Positions 1-11,492 of a stretch of DNA of 64,000 nt are shown one piece after another. The position numbers and the translations under genes were made by a program. A model generated the notes under the pieces. It was not told the DNA's origin and ran no database searches. It was given only the letters and a program-made list of their open reading frames with translations. The stretch lies in the NCBI GenBank assembly GCA_031308135.1, contig JAHLJT010000631.1, positions 317,501-381,500 of the forward strand, in the 5' to 3' direction. Each line of letters begins with the position of its first letter. The stretch's first letter is position 1. This DNA is from Acheta domesticus (Eukaryota; Arthropoda; Insecta; Orthoptera; Gryllidae).

Positions 1-1887
1 AATTATTCTGCTTTTAGGCCATGACCTCGTTTTAAAAGAAAACCTTTGTACTGCAGTACTTATCTAAACGTGATCTTGACCGACGGCGCCCCGCAGTATC
101 TTCTCACTTGAATGCTGATAATCCCAAGTCCAGCTTCTAATCTTGCGACGCTGCCGACGAATCCAGCCCTCACTGCCTAGAATATCTACCGGTTCTTACT
201 TAATATTCGCAATTCCTAGTTCTCCCCAACTACGTGGTAAAAGATTAAAGTCCAAAACCGCAATATAAAAAACTTTCAAAGTCCTAAGCGAATTTAACTG
301 CTGCACATCAACTTTCAGAGTCCGAAAACTATTGATTCTCACGTCAAACTTACAAGTCCCACTCCCCTAATGTTAAACTCGCGAGCGATCTGTACCACTC
401 GACGGCCTCTATCAGAATGTCATTTACTCCTCCGTTTTTAGCCCTCAACGCCTCGGTATCCATCCTTCATTCTTATTTTTTTAAACAAAACAACAAACTT
501 CGACAGTCTATTCTCAGGAGTTGACAGTCTATTCTCCCTTAGCCAATCCATCCATTTCTTACCAAATCAAGTAGCCACACCCTCAATAGTCATTCCCTTC
601 TAGACCAATCCCAAATTATCTCGTATTTATATCTAGCCAGCGCCGCCACCTATTCATGGCCTGAATGCAGTTTATTGACCTTGCCAACCACTACGCGTTG
701 CTAAGGCTGTATATTGCCATTTGCAGACCCTTTTAACCCAACCCATTTACAGCAAATGTTACTGTCAAAATATATAATATATTGGTATATCACAATATTG
801 TGTAAATAGTGCAGTGAAATGGTGTATGTGTGAGTATGAATGTATTAGTACATATAGTTTAAGAATGAATGTGTAAAAAGAAGAAGAAAACATGTACAAT
901 AAAAAAAAGAACTTTTTAGAAACTTCATAACAACTATATAAAACTAGCCAATGCCCAAAACGGCAATTGCAGTAGTTAATTAGATTTTAAGATAGTTGTA
1001 AGTAGTGTTTTTAAGACAGGCCCGCTCCCTGCTGCATAAGCCCAACCGGCTGCAGCTAAAATGTATCCCCTGAACATTAATAAACTCCCGCCTCTCCAGG
1101 GTATCTAGAGGGGAGGAAAAAGAAAAAAGGACTGGAAACAATCGCCAGGACAGGAACAAATCGCCAAACTGACAAATGACCAAGGTCCGTTGTGAACCTA
1201 CACTAATTACATTTAGCAGTAAAACGCAATAAACGTGCGCACTGCAAAACGATCCAATGATCAAATTCACGCTGACCTTCGGCTAGGCCGAAAAAATTCT
1301 GGAACCAGTGGAGCGCTCGGTGTAGTTTAAGCCTGATGGCAAGATGTTTCTTTGGAGGTTTTGTTAAGTTGTGTGTCTGGCGGACGAAGTTGGCCAGGTG
1401 TTTATGTTCATAAACCATTTTTTAAGAAAACAAGTTTGTTGAGATTAAACAATAATGCTACCATTTGTTGATATAATGATAGTCATTTCGATACAGTTTT
1501 CATTATGATACAGGTTCTTGACCAAACAGAGAAGTTTACAAACCAAATATTGACAATTAATCATTGGGAATCGTTTTAGCAATTATTTCTTGTGATCGTG
1601 TACATTAAAATTGTATTTGATGTATTATGCTCAATAGTTTTAATTTCTTTTATTATTAGTATTTTTCGTGGTATATTATTTAAAATAAAGTGGATCGTAA
1701 TTTCACTTTGATCCTATTTGACTAGCGCAGTACTCCCTAGCAGGCGGACAGGTAACTACAGCCACCTGCGGCAGCATGCGAGGGTAGATTTAGGTAGCTG
1801 TCCGTTAGGTGACCGTGGCCTAAATCAACTGCCATGAAACTATTCAATGTAAAAGTTTAACTTATAAAAGTCGTATAAAAAGTACCT
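1..1887. other. Non-coding, no recognisable feature
   Basis: I see no convincing gene, repeat or RNA here. The open frames are short, lack domain-like composition and start arbitrarily. The sequence is AT-rich with ordinary short A and T runs. Confidence 0.5.
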
Positions 1888-2001
1888 ATGAAACTCGATG
1901 TAATGGGTATTAATACACTCGTGAAGTTTACGATACTCGCTCGTTCCTCTCTCATGTATCACACTCGTGTATTAATACCCATCATTACATCATCGTTTCA
2001 T
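1888..2001. repeat. Short inverted repeat around 'gtattaatac' core
   Basis: About 35 bases at 1888-1923 reappear in reverse complement at 1963-2001, with 'gggtattaatacac' in the left arm and 'gtgtattaataccc' in the right arm and two small indels. The loop is about 40 bases. It looks like the remains of a small MITE, but I see no target duplication or second copy. Confidence 0.55.
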
Positions 2002-2197
2002 AATTTACTATTATCTGGCCGTTTTTGAAACTCTCCGGCTCGAAGTGGGCCAGCGCGCGTTCTTTGTCTGGCGCTAAAGCGGGCAGCAATCAGCTGCAAT
2101 TTTGAGTCTCTGCCATCTCGAAATCGAACTCGAAGTGTTAGCAGGCCGCGCCAGGGCCCGCTTTTTCACTGGATTTAGCGGGCGACTTATACTTCGG

Positions 2198-2426
2198 TTT
2201 TTCTTTCTTGGCGTGTGGAGGTGTGTCATCAAAATGGAATATCTCACGATACTTCGCGTCGTGCCGCTAGGATTCGCCGGTTGTGCCGCTAGGATTCGCA
2301 TGATCGCATATGTATCGAGCAGTGCGGGCGATCATGCGACTCCTAGCTGTACAATCGAGAACGACGCGAAATATCGTGAGATATTCCATTGTGATGACAC
2401 ACCCCCACGCGCCAAGAAAGAAAAAT
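2198..2426. mobile_element. Fold-back MITE, family M, copy M1
   Basis: The two ends, 'ttttctttcttggcg' and 'cgccaagaaagaaaa', are inverted, and about 70 bases of inverted arm follow each. The arms share 'ggaatatctcacgat' at about 2231 and 'atcgtgagatattcc' at about 2373. The core ('gccgctaggattcgcatgatcgc' type) is itself nearly self-complementary, so most of the 229 bp could fold into one hairpin. Related copies occur at 57585-57802, 57888-58058 and 62940-63068, and at their mirror positions in the left arm. It has no coding capacity. Short open frames here are by-products of the palindrome. Confidence 0.75.
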
Positions 2427-2869
2427 CGATCGCATGGTAATCGATCATTCGGCCATATTAAATGGAATTTGTCCCCGACTGTTACAGCAGAGTGTGCTGC
2501 TAACTCTAATTCCATGGTTTAAATGCTTTAAATCGCAGTATATTCGTGTTTGTCAACTGATTTGACTTAAATTTAATTAGTGCTACTGCTAGTATCACCG
2601 TGTTTAAATGCCTGAAATCATCGTCAATTGTATGTAATTCATTGGAAACGTAGTAAAGGCTTCACATGAAATAGGCAAAGTATTAGTGAAAGTCTGTAAA
2701 GTTCGTAGTGAATTCATTGGTTAGGTCAAAGTTAGGTCGAATTCATTAGGACTTCGTTTGTAGTTCTTGAAATGATGTTCATAAAATTTCTCAAAAACTC
2801 AAAAGTTTTCTCTGAAAATGAGCTCGAAATTTTTGCATTTTCAGAAACTCTCAAATGCCATTGGCATTT

Positions 2870-2996
2870 CAAGGTCACGAGCTGGAAGAAGAGGGGAATA
2901 TTGTCATCCAATCGTGAGCTCCAATACCCAAATGTAAGTCATAACGAAGCTTCCGATTGGATTACTGTGACCCTCTCCGACCAGCTCGTGATAGTA
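2870..2996. repeat. Hairpin-forming inverted repeat, copy 1
   Basis: 'ggtcacgagctgg' near 2873 pairs with 'ccagctcgtgat' near 2981, and 'catccaatcgtgag' pairs with 'cgattggatta'. The arms are imperfect. It shares 'tcatccaatcg.gagct' with the second hairpin at 3215-3391, so the two are probably members of one small element family. Confidence 0.5.
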
Positions 2997-3214
2997 GTGT
3001 CACTGTGTTTAAATCGGTGGTTCGACAAAAGTGATGGCAACGAGTAATTGGATTATTTAAACTATTCTTTTCCGGCTTTTGAACCGTTGGCATTTTGGCT
3101 CAATGGTTGGAATCGATTAAAATCGTTTGATCAACGATTACTTTTGTAGTTCGCCTTCTTTCGCTCTCGAATTTACAGCGCTAGTGTGCCAATGATTTTT
3201 ATATTTTATACTTT

Positions 3215-3391
3215 ATACTGCGATTGTCCGAACTTTACTCCTGACAGAAATCAACTGTTTCGCTGTCATCCAATCGGGAGCTTATATTTCGCGACAGTGA
3301 CGTCACTATGGTGACGTTCAAGCTCCCAATTAGATGAAACGGTCAAGAGCTGATTCCTGTCAGGGGCAAAATTACGAAAATCGCAGTATCG
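3215..3391. repeat. Hairpin-forming inverted repeat, copy 2
   Basis: The left arm begins 'atactgcgatt' and contains 'ctcctgacagaaatc' and 'tccaatcgggagctt'. The right arm contains 'aagctcccaattaga', 'gattcctgtcagg' and 'aatcgcagtat'. The arms are about 70 bases and the centre is around 'gtgacgtcac'. This is consistent with a decayed MITE related to the hairpin at 2870-2996. Confidence 0.6.
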
Positions 3392-3399
3392 AGTGCTTT

Positions 3400-4687
3400 T
3401 CCACTGTAATGGTATTAGTTCTAGGCCATTTGAAAATACTCTGGGAAGTTTGACATAACAGATGATATATGATCAATAAATTGACATAACAGATGATAAC
3501 TGATCGATTAAACGATCCATAAAGGTATTCTATGTTTGTTTCCCTCAAGTGCGTGCTGAAGATGGAAAAAAAAAAGATTCTATGATTTATGAAATGTCAA
3601 TTACAATATATATATATATATACATATTGTGACCGTACTTACCCTTGTCGGTCTCTCGGGATGCACATATCATAAAATTTTTGGTTCATTAGGGTACAGG
3701 AATTCTTTTAGGGGGATACTTTAATCAGCATGTCTGAATTCGATGATTCTATTATTACACAGACAAGGATTTATTGAGAATTACAATTTACATTAATAAC
3801 ACAATTAACATTACCCAACTGATCGTAGATCATTAATGAACACTAATTAAACAATTTTATATTATATGTCTGATTGTTCCTATTGTTTACATTTATTATT
3901 CCCGTTCATGATATTTCCATCTCTGAAACTACATGCCTACCACTCTCATCACAGACACTGTTACTTTTCTTTATCACTCCAATGAGCATCCTGAACCGGC
4001 ATGTCCCCTATATCCGACCCCATCCATTCTTATTTATAACTATCGTTACTTATCTGAACTTTCCACTAGCTGCCTTCCTCGCGAAGCCACGCCACGTGCT
4101 TTCGCCCGTGGCCGCTGCCGCGAGGTGGCCTTGGCGCCGCCGTCGCTCTGCGTCTGCACACGTGTCGCTAACGGTCCGTTCTAGCACACCGGCGTTGTAT
4201 CCGCCACCAATTTCTCTTCCCACACGTCGGAATTCCAGTTTCGGCTTACAGGCCCCCCACAATTCGGTTCCGCACACGCACAGCTACGCCGACTTGTCAC
4301 AAATGCAATATCGCCCACGTGTCTATCCAATGTTGCACTTCTATAACTAAATTTCGTGATTATATCTTTTCGAACACACTTATAACAATCCTTAATAACT
4401 TTCCTCACTGAGTTTGTCACACTTCTTATCTCTTTGACCACACATTGCCTCGATTAGTCCCGATTTCTCCCATAACATCCTCACATCGCTCCTCTGTCGT
4501 CTTCTCCACTCGTTACCTGTCCGCCATTCTCCCTCGACTCCCTTCCGCTCGATGTGTCGTCCGAATCCCTCGTTCCGGGCACCCGTTCACCGGTCCGGTC
4601 TGATTCACCCCGCGGTCGATTCATTGTCTGCGCGCCACTTTCAAATGTTGTGATTTGCCTAATGCTGGTGTTTTGACCATACGGTCA
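3400..4687. other. Non-coding; short (TA)n and a GC-rich patch
   Basis: There is a short (AT)n at about 3606-3622. About 4070-4330 is clearly more GC-rich than its surroundings, with several overlapping open frames on both strands, none with a recognisable domain. I cannot assign a gene. An unannotated exon in the GC-rich patch is possible but unsupported. Confidence 0.35.
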
Positions 4688-4688
4688 A

Positions 4689-4733
<45 letters not shown>
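4688..4733. repeat. (TA)n microsatellite, tail of RTE-type LINE
   Basis: This is a nearly pure TA array. On the minus strand it lies about 62 bases downstream of the LINE stop codon (4798-4796). RTE-clade LINEs characteristically have a very short 3' UTR followed by a microsatellite-like tail, so I read it as the LINE tail, possibly expanded since insertion. Confidence 0.65.
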
Positions 4734-4736
<3 letters not shown>

Positions 4737-4844
4737 TAGCGATGTTTACAGCTCTATGTTGGCCGTTTATCGCATCCAAGGCGCCATTTGTTTTGTCATG
4801 CCAAGTGTGTTGTAACATATCTCTTCTTTCCATTGCCACTGTTA
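4734..4844 (-). pseudogene. RTE-type LINE, segment 3: end of ORF and 3' UTR
   Basis: This is the 3' end of the LINE whose other parts are 9372-11492 and 15845-17215. If one copy of the TTA target duplication is dropped, the frame runs from the 9278-9937 reading frame straight into this piece and stops at TGA 4798-4796, 15 codons after the junction codon. That continuity is direct evidence that the Harbinger element inserted into an existing LINE. The remaining ~62 bases are 3' UTR before the TA tail. Confidence 0.8.
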
Positions 4845-5075
4845 AGCTGGCTTTACATTAGCAACCAGTTTCCGCAATATCTTTCAGCAATTTGTTTCTG
4901 CTTCTTGCGGTCATCTTTACATTAGCAAGAGCAAGTCGGGGCAATAGGTTGCCAGAAACCTCTTTCCGACAAGATATTGCCGACCGCTTTACACTAGGGC
5001 TTTTCGTTGCCGTGTCAGATGACGTCACGCGGTAAATGCGCGTGAACTAGTGAGGTTAGAACTTTCCCATTCGAC

Positions 5076-7746
5076 ATGGCGAGCAGAAGACAGAAAATGC
5101 GAGTTACAGCTGCACTTATTATTATCAATGAAGAAGAGAAGAAACGCCGACGATCGTTGTGGACGCGTGACTGGATTTTGAGAAGAAAGGAAAAGGGGGC
5201 TTTTGCGAATTTAATTCAAGAGTTGATTGCAGAAGACCCACCGGGTTTTCAAAATTACTGTCGACTCAGTGTGACAGAATGCGAGACAATTTTAAATTTA
5301 ATTGGTCCACAAATCACTAAAAGTGATACGAAATTTCGGGAAGCAATCACAGCAAAAGAACGCTTAATTGTAACTCTTCGCTTTTTGGCAACAGGTAAGC
5401 ATTTTTAAAATTCTCTTATTATTTTCATTTATCAAATAAGCAACGTACAAATTTAGTGAGTCTTTTCACATCATTTCATCTTGCTAAATATTTTGTTCTG
5501 TGTTATTCATATCAGTAATAAAGCATGACTATTCCACACATTTCCTCTGAACCCTGAAGGTTGAACCCTCAGGTTGTTCAATCGGTAGTATTTTCTGTAA
5601 TATGAATGCCATTCGTTTAAAGGGCTATTGCTTTTCTGAATTATGCAGGTTTTTTTTCTTTTTTTTTCAGGTGACAGTTACAGATCCCTGATGTATGAAT
5701 TTCGTATATCAGACAGTACTCTGTCACTTATGATTCCAGAAGTGTGCAGAGCTATTGCTGGACTGAGAGATCAGTTCATAAAGGTAAATTTGTATAGGGA
5801 GCTGCTCCCTTAAGAGGTTAATTAGCATCTAGTAACCATGCCATTAAAATTAAGTGTGGATACAATGCATACATTGGTACAAATATATCCCAATTTTTGT
5901 GCAATTGTAGGCTGGCATCTGTGGCACATTTGTTCATTTAGTTATGAAGAACCTGGAACTTACTGGAGTAAAAAAGTTGAAAATATATGCCACTATGCAC
6001 TTAAAACCAAGTTAAAACAGTCAGCAACAGATAAAATTTATATAATTTCATTCAGCCCAATTCATGTGCCTGGATAAAGTTAAAGAAAATAGATTGATTC
6101 AAGTGAAAAGAACCTTATTGGAATTGTAGCATTGACACAGCACTTGGAATATGTGCACAGCCATATAAATGAAATATGCAGTTGGGCAAAATAAAAAATG
6201 GCTTTAGTTTTATTTTTGGTGATAGGTTAATTTGTATGCATCTCCTTTTGATATCACAATCAGTAAAAATGTGCAATTACATGAAGTTTCATGATCTACT
6301 TATTGAACTTAACAAGGAAGTGGAAACTAATTTAGGAATGGATTTTTGTTGATAGAAATGCAAAAGAACTTCATTTTAATAATTTATTTCATTTCAATAA
6401 TTAGTATCTGACAACACTGCCAGCAGCTCCTGGTCAGGTTCAATGAGAACTGTTTCTGAGAATGTGGAGGAATCTGAAACAAACGTGAGTTATTAGTGGC
6501 AAAAATAATTACTATGCATTTGATAACATAAGTAGATGGAGACCATGAAACAAATTTTACCTTGTTCAGAATCCTTTTTTTGGAGTTCCTGAACAGCTAA
6601 TAAATTGATGAGGAATCTCCGCTTTAATTCCGCTCTATGCTTCTCTTCCAGCTTTCTGAGTTCCATAGCTACAAAATCTCCAAAAACTTGACACGCGTCA
6701 TTCTCTGCATTTAAAATTTGTTTCGCTTTTTCCAAAAGATCATTGTTTGGCCCTTTCTTTCTTTGGGTTTGGGGGTGGGAGTGGGAGTGGTGGTGGTGGT
6801 TGGGATTGGGGTTGGGGTTGGTGTTGGTGGGTTGGTTTCTGCACTAGATTGTCCCTGTGAAGAAAAACAAAAATTATGTAATATAGCTGTAAGCATGTAA
6901 GTGTGCATGGTTAAAAATTTCTTCTTTCATTTTCAGCTGCCAGCTACCCCAGAAGAATGGAAGGTTGTGGCTGATGATTTCAACAAACTATGGAATTTTC
7001 CCCATTGCATAGGTGCTCTTGATGGCAAGCATATAGTTATGCAAGCCCCTTCCAACAGCGGAAGCTTTTATTTTAATTATAAACACACACACAGCATAGT
7101 GCTGATGGCGCTTGTAGATGCAAAATACAGAGTCATATATGCTGATGTAGGTGCTAATGGTAGAATTTCAGATGGAGGAGTATTTAGACAGAGTTCACTT
7201 CATGAACAGATAGAAAATGGCAATACAAATCTACCAAGGGCTTCACCACTAGCAGGGCGGCAAAGAAACACACCATTTGTTATGGTTGCAGATGATGCAT
7301 TTGCATTAAGTGAAACCCTAATGAAACCTTATCCAGCAACTGGTGTGTCTGGTGCTCATAGAATTTTTAACTACAGAATTTCTCGAGCACGTCGTATTGT
7401 AGAAAATTTCTTTGGGCACATAGCGCAAAGATTTAGGGTGCTACGGAAACCTTTAATGGTGGATCCACACAGTGCAGACTACATTGTAACTGCAATATGT
7501 GTTCTCCACAACTTTTTGCGAGAAAGAAATTCAAACATATGTGATTTTGACTCTGAAGATAGTGAAACACACGAATTAAGAAGTGGTTCATGGAGAAGCG
7601 AGGAGGTTATTGAAGGTACATATTTTCCACTCCAGAGGGGACTAAATAACAGTAGTGCCAGAACTCCAAGAGACATCAGGGATGAGTTCAAAGAATATTT
7701 TATTTCTAGTGAAGGGGAAGTCCCTTGGCAGTATAAGTTCATATGA
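5076..7746 (+). CDS. PIF/Harbinger (HARBI1-like) DDE transposase, 3 exons
   Basis: My exons are 5076-5394, 5671-5783 and 6937-7746, totalling 1242 nt and encoding 413 aa. The introns are GT-AG: donor 'acag|gtaagc', acceptor 'tttcag|gtgac', donor 'aaag|gtaaat' and acceptor 'ttttcag|ctgcc'. The phases join without a frameshift into the family signature LATG-DSYRSL across the first junction. Residues 1-110 form the basic N-terminal region. The DDE_Tnp_4 nuclease fold starts near residue 165. Candidate catalytic acids are D173 (ALDGKH), D223 (RISDGG) and E300 (VENFFG), with the conserved D263 (VADDAF). The ATG follows a promoter-like stretch with 'tgacgtca' at about 5020. The second intron (5784-6936) contains two exons of the antisense MADF gene. 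No disabling change is visible, so it may be active. A domesticated HARBI1-like gene is unlikely, because TIRs and target duplication are intact. Confidence 0.88.
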
Positions 7747-8320
7747 TATATTTACATTTAATGAAATATTTGTATTTTTTGTAAGCTATAAGATTAATAT
7801 AAGTTAAATAAAAATTATTTGTGAATAGTTATTTTTATTTCATTTACATTGCCAGTGTCCCCTCTATTCCTTAATACATATGCATGTACTTTTCATATCC
7901 ACAAAGCAAGGTCAATTTTTGATACATCATTGCAAAAGATGTGAATAATAAAAGACAAATAAAAAAGATTAATGCAATAAAATCTGTACATACTGTTGTG
8001 TTCAGAGATGACCTCATCAATATGGACCCTTCCATAAATTTGAGGGCATCAAAATACACCCATTTGCTTCTTTTACAGAAGCCTGAACCACTAGGTCCAG
8101 GTTTCTGCTTTCTCAGCTCACCACTGAATTGAGTCTTCAAATTTTTCATTTTCCTCAAAACTTCATTTTGGGTTATGCTGCATGCTGCTGCAACTTCCTC
8201 GGATGCCTTGTTCCTCAACAACTTATTTTTATAGTCCGAGGAACTCACATCCCACAGACATGGGTGCCCCTCCAACTCCGCAATGAATGATAGAGTCGCA
8301 TTCATAGTCCAGTTGTCCAT
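6394..8320 (-). CDS. MADF/Myb-like DNA-binding accessory protein of Harbinger, 3 exons
   Basis: My exons, read on the minus strand, are 8320-8013, 6838-6561 and 6473-6394, totalling 666 nt and encoding 221 aa, with phases that fit exactly. Residues about 10-98 form a MADF (Myb/SANT-like) domain, with the W23 (HPCLWD) and WVYFDAL motifs. A His/Asn/Pro-rich linker encoded by low-complexity DNA follows, then a helical charged C-terminal region (NDLLEKAKQILN, FGDFVAMELRKLEEKH). PIF/Harbinger elements usually encode such a partner, which brings the transposase to the nucleus and the TIRs. The exon 2 acceptor is the least certain: a stronger-looking 'ttcacag' 16 bases upstream gives the wrong frame, and 'tgcag|aaacc' gives an open one. 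'ttgcag' just before the ATG could be the acceptor of a 5' UTR intron. Exons 2 and 3 lie inside transposase intron 2, and transposase exon 3 lies inside this gene's first intron. Confidence 0.75.
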
Positions 8321-9368
8321 CTGCAATAGGTATTCATGAAGTGAAATTATGTTCACTATCCTAAATCTTTACAACATCAATTTCCATTCAAACACTTATT
8401 TATATATATTTACTATCAAATTCTTTTCACGTTAACATCCTCAACAAAATAAAATAACAGAAAAGGTTATTCAATTACTAATGGTATAAAAAATATCCTT
8501 CGAGAACTTTACAAATGGAACATAAAAATATAAAAGTGCATTTCCAATTTAGTTTCAAACAACTGTTCATCAATCTTGTGGTAGTTAATTAACTATTTAA
8601 ATATAATTTCCATATAAGCACTTATAGCACACTTAATAAACAATTAGTAAGGCAGGCAGAATTTTATTAAATTATGCACCTGTATTTACAGAAAGTGTAA
8701 TAAATGAATTTTCTCAGCCTGACTAGACTGGCAAAAAGACATTTGAAACAAGATTCAAGAACATATATGAACATCAAAAAGTCACATGTAGACTCAATAC
8801 CGTATCTAAACACAGAATACATTTTTCTCGTAATTTTATTGTTACTATTTATTTTAACTACCTGAAGAAGCAAACACTTGTCTGTGAAACATTGTACTTT
8901 ATAATACTTTTTGTAAACACAGGTGCACAATATACTAAACAAATTTCATCTTTAACAAATGTGTCCCGTTAATATACACCAAAATTTGAACCAATTAATA
9001 ACCAACAGACGGTTTAGAATATTTCATACTTGTTTTATTGCATTAAGCCTCTTTCACACATTCATTTTATGAAAAAAAGCATATTTCAATGCAAAATAAT
9101 AAGTATTACCTCAGTATTACTTCCTGCACACGTGGTTGACCTCGCGTTCTTCCCGAAATAAATTGCCAGACTCCACTCCCGTTCTAGTCGCAGCAACAAC
9201 TGGCAATATCTTTCTGATGACGAAAACACACGGCTTTACACCACGCCCGGAACAACTAGCAAGAAGTTTTGCCAACATCAGAAATATTTATTGCCGCAGT
9301 GCTTACATTGGCAACATTTCTTGCGAAATAATATTGCTCGCCATTTTCTTGCTAGTGTAAAGCCAGCA
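8321..9368. other. Upstream region of MADF gene and right end of Harbinger
   Basis: No coding exon is evident. It presumably holds the promoter and possibly a 5' non-coding exon of the minus-strand MADF gene, then the right subterminal region (about 9190-9368) with repeated 'ggcaatatctt' and 'ggctttaca' words and the right TIR. Confidence 0.5.
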
Positions 9369-9371
9369 TTA

Positions 9372-11492
9372 CACCATCTTTCCATTTCACTCTTGGCTCT
9401 TTTCCTCCGTCTTGCTGGTGTCCAGTTATAAACCTTTTTGAGCAGTCTTTCTGAATCCATCCTTTGTAAGTGGCCGTACCATAACAATCTTTTCTTTTCA
9501 ACAACATCAGTTAAACATCTTTCTATATTTAATCGCCTTTTTATAGTCTCTGTTTTTACATGATCCAGCAGCGTGACTCCACAGCATCTTCTCCAAAAAC
9601 TGTTTTCAACACTATTAATCCTCTTTTTCAGAGCTTGGTTTAGTACCCAAATTTCAGAGCCATATGTTGCTGTGCTTTCCACCAAAGATTTAAATAGCTG
9701 GATTTTTGTTTTAGTCCTAATGTCCTTACTCCAAAGAAGTGGGTTTAATTTGCTGATTATTTGTCGACCTTTTCCGATTTTTGATAAAATGTCGGCTTGA
9801 TCCGTCCCTTCTTCATTCAGAATTACTCCTAAATACTTAAAATCTTTCACATTTTTTATCTTTGAACCCTCTACAATTAAATCTTCCTGTACATCACCAA
9901 CTACCAAATAATGTGTCTTCTCCATGTTAATTTCCAATCCCCATTTTTCTTATTCCTCTATAAGTTTTCTCATCATTTAGGAAGCATCATTTACATCTTC
10001 TGCAAGAACTACTTGATCGTCAGCAAACAATAAAGTATGTATATTTTCTTCCCCTATCTGAATTCCCATTTTAGTGCACTTTTTTGTCTATTTTCTCAAC
10101 GCTGATGAAATGTATATTTTGAAGAGTGTTGGGGATAAATAGCACCCTTGTCTTAATCCCTTGTTAGTCATAAAAGACTCTGATAAACCTGCGTAAGTTT
10201 TAACCTGGCTGCTATTTCCTTCATAGAATCTACAGCATTTATGTACTGACCGTGGATGTTGTTCTCTTTCATTGATTCCCACAACTTTTCCACTGGTACA
10301 CTATCGTACGCTTTTCTTAAATCTACAAAAACTAGATGTAATGGGCATCCATACGCTATAGACTTTTCCATCAGCTGTTTCAGGCAAAAGAGATTATTTG
10401 TGCAGGATCGACCAGATCTAAATCCACTCTGTTCTTCAAGTTCCATCATATCCCTTTCAATGCGACCTCTCAGAACCCGTCCATACAGCCTTCCTGTTGA
10501 TGGGATGACACTCAAGCCCCTGTAATTGGCGCAAACACCTTTTTTTCCTTTCTTAAAGAGTGATGTTATATAAGCGCTTTTCCAATATTTTGGTACGGTT
10601 TCTCCTTTCAGGCATTTATTAAATATTTCTGCCAAATATTCTAAGGTAACATTACGGGCGTGTTTCAACAATTCAACTGACCAGAACCAGGACCAGAAGC
10701 TTTGTTGTTCTTCATAGCCATTAGCTCTTTTCTTATTTCGTGCATTCTTATATCTTCGCATGAATTGTTTGCACACTCTAAGGAATAATCTATACATTTA
10801 AAATCAGTCCGTGTCTCTATTAAGTTTCATAATATTTTTTCCATTGCTCTTCAGTTATCGGGGAATATGGCAGTTTCTCTACATTATCTTTTTTAAAACA
10901 TTAATTGTTTTCCAAGCTGCCCTTGATTTTGTACCACCAACTAATCGATCTATTTCACAGCATTTCTTGTCCCAAAATGCATCTTTTAATTTGGTCACTT
11001 CCTTTTTAACAGCGTAACAGTATTTCCTGTAGATATTTCTATCTAATGGATCCTTAGAATTTAGCCATCTTTCATACACCTGTTTCTTTCCTTAAGGAGA
11101 TCTTTAATTTCATCCTTCCACCACTATTCCTTCATTCTAAATCTACGTTTCTTTTTCTTCCCAATTGACTCCTTAGCGGCTTGATGTAAGGATTCCTTCA
11201 GAAAATCGTACATTTCTTCTGTGGACCCTTCAACTTTGCTTTCCATCTTTTGTGACAATCTTAACTTGTAAAGGAATATGGTGGACTCATTATCAAAACT
11301 GTCAAGTTGATAACTCGCTTCCAATTTGGTTTCTTGTTTACATTCACCTTCCACAGTTATTGTTTCTTTCTTCCTTCAACAAAGCTGTTGTTTTTAAAAG
11401 GTAATGGTCGGACCCACAATCAGCCCCCCTTTTAACACGGACGTCCATGATTTTCACACGGCATGTCTGTCCAATAATGGAATAATTAATAA
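9372..11492 (-). pseudogene. RTE-type LINE, segment 2: end of endonuclease, linker, reverse transcriptase
   Basis: Read on the minus strand it begins with the last endonuclease motif (CGSDHYLL near 11410-11390). The EN-RT linker follows (ESIGKKKKRRFRMKE; NSKDPLDRNIYRKYC), then the reverse transcriptase: YWKSAYITSLFKKG, FVDLRKAYDSV near 10335, GLRQGCYLSP near 10150 and the catalytic LLFADDQ near 10020. The C-terminal domain (YGSEIWVLNQALKK, RRLLWYGHLQRM-type) lies in 9278-9937. The RT is broken by several frame changes (10168-10797, 10088-10282 and 9278-9937 are in different frames) and by stops, so it is inactive. It is interrupted at 9371 by the Harbinger and at 11492 by the Helitron. Confidence 0.85.

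Larger units (their letters stand above)
4845..9368 (+). mobile_element. PIF/Harbinger DNA transposon, apparently complete
   Basis: This 4524-bp element has near-identical terminal inverted repeats: left AGCTGGCTTTACATTAGCAA, right (reverse complement) TGCTGGCTTTACACTAGCAA. It is flanked by the 3-bp target duplication TTA (4842-4844 and 9369-9371), as expected for PIF/Harbinger (TWA). Subterminal copies of the TIR motif ('ctttacattagcaag', 'gctttacactag', 'ggctttacac') occur near 4911, 4989 and 9232, along with several 'ggcaatatctt'-like words. These could be transposase binding sites. It carries a DDE transposase on the plus strand and a MADF protein on the minus strand. Open frames, good splice sites and clean ends suggest recent activity. 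Confidence 0.92.

Noticed and set aside
4688..4733. TA array as a regulatory or origin element
   Set aside because: Its position directly after the LINE 3' UTR explains it as a LINE tail. A similar array at 53201-53248 lies in non-coding repeat X.
5838..6077. 79-codon plus-strand frame inside the Harbinger
   Set aside because: It lies in transposase intron 2, has no domain, and is not needed for a full-length family protein.
6711..6908. Thr/Pro-rich frame on the minus strand and its plus-strand Gly/Val counterpart (6718-6900)
   Set aside because: Both are alternative frames of the low-complexity part of MADF exon 2 and transposase intron 2. The in-frame spliced model uses the His/Asn/Pro frame instead.
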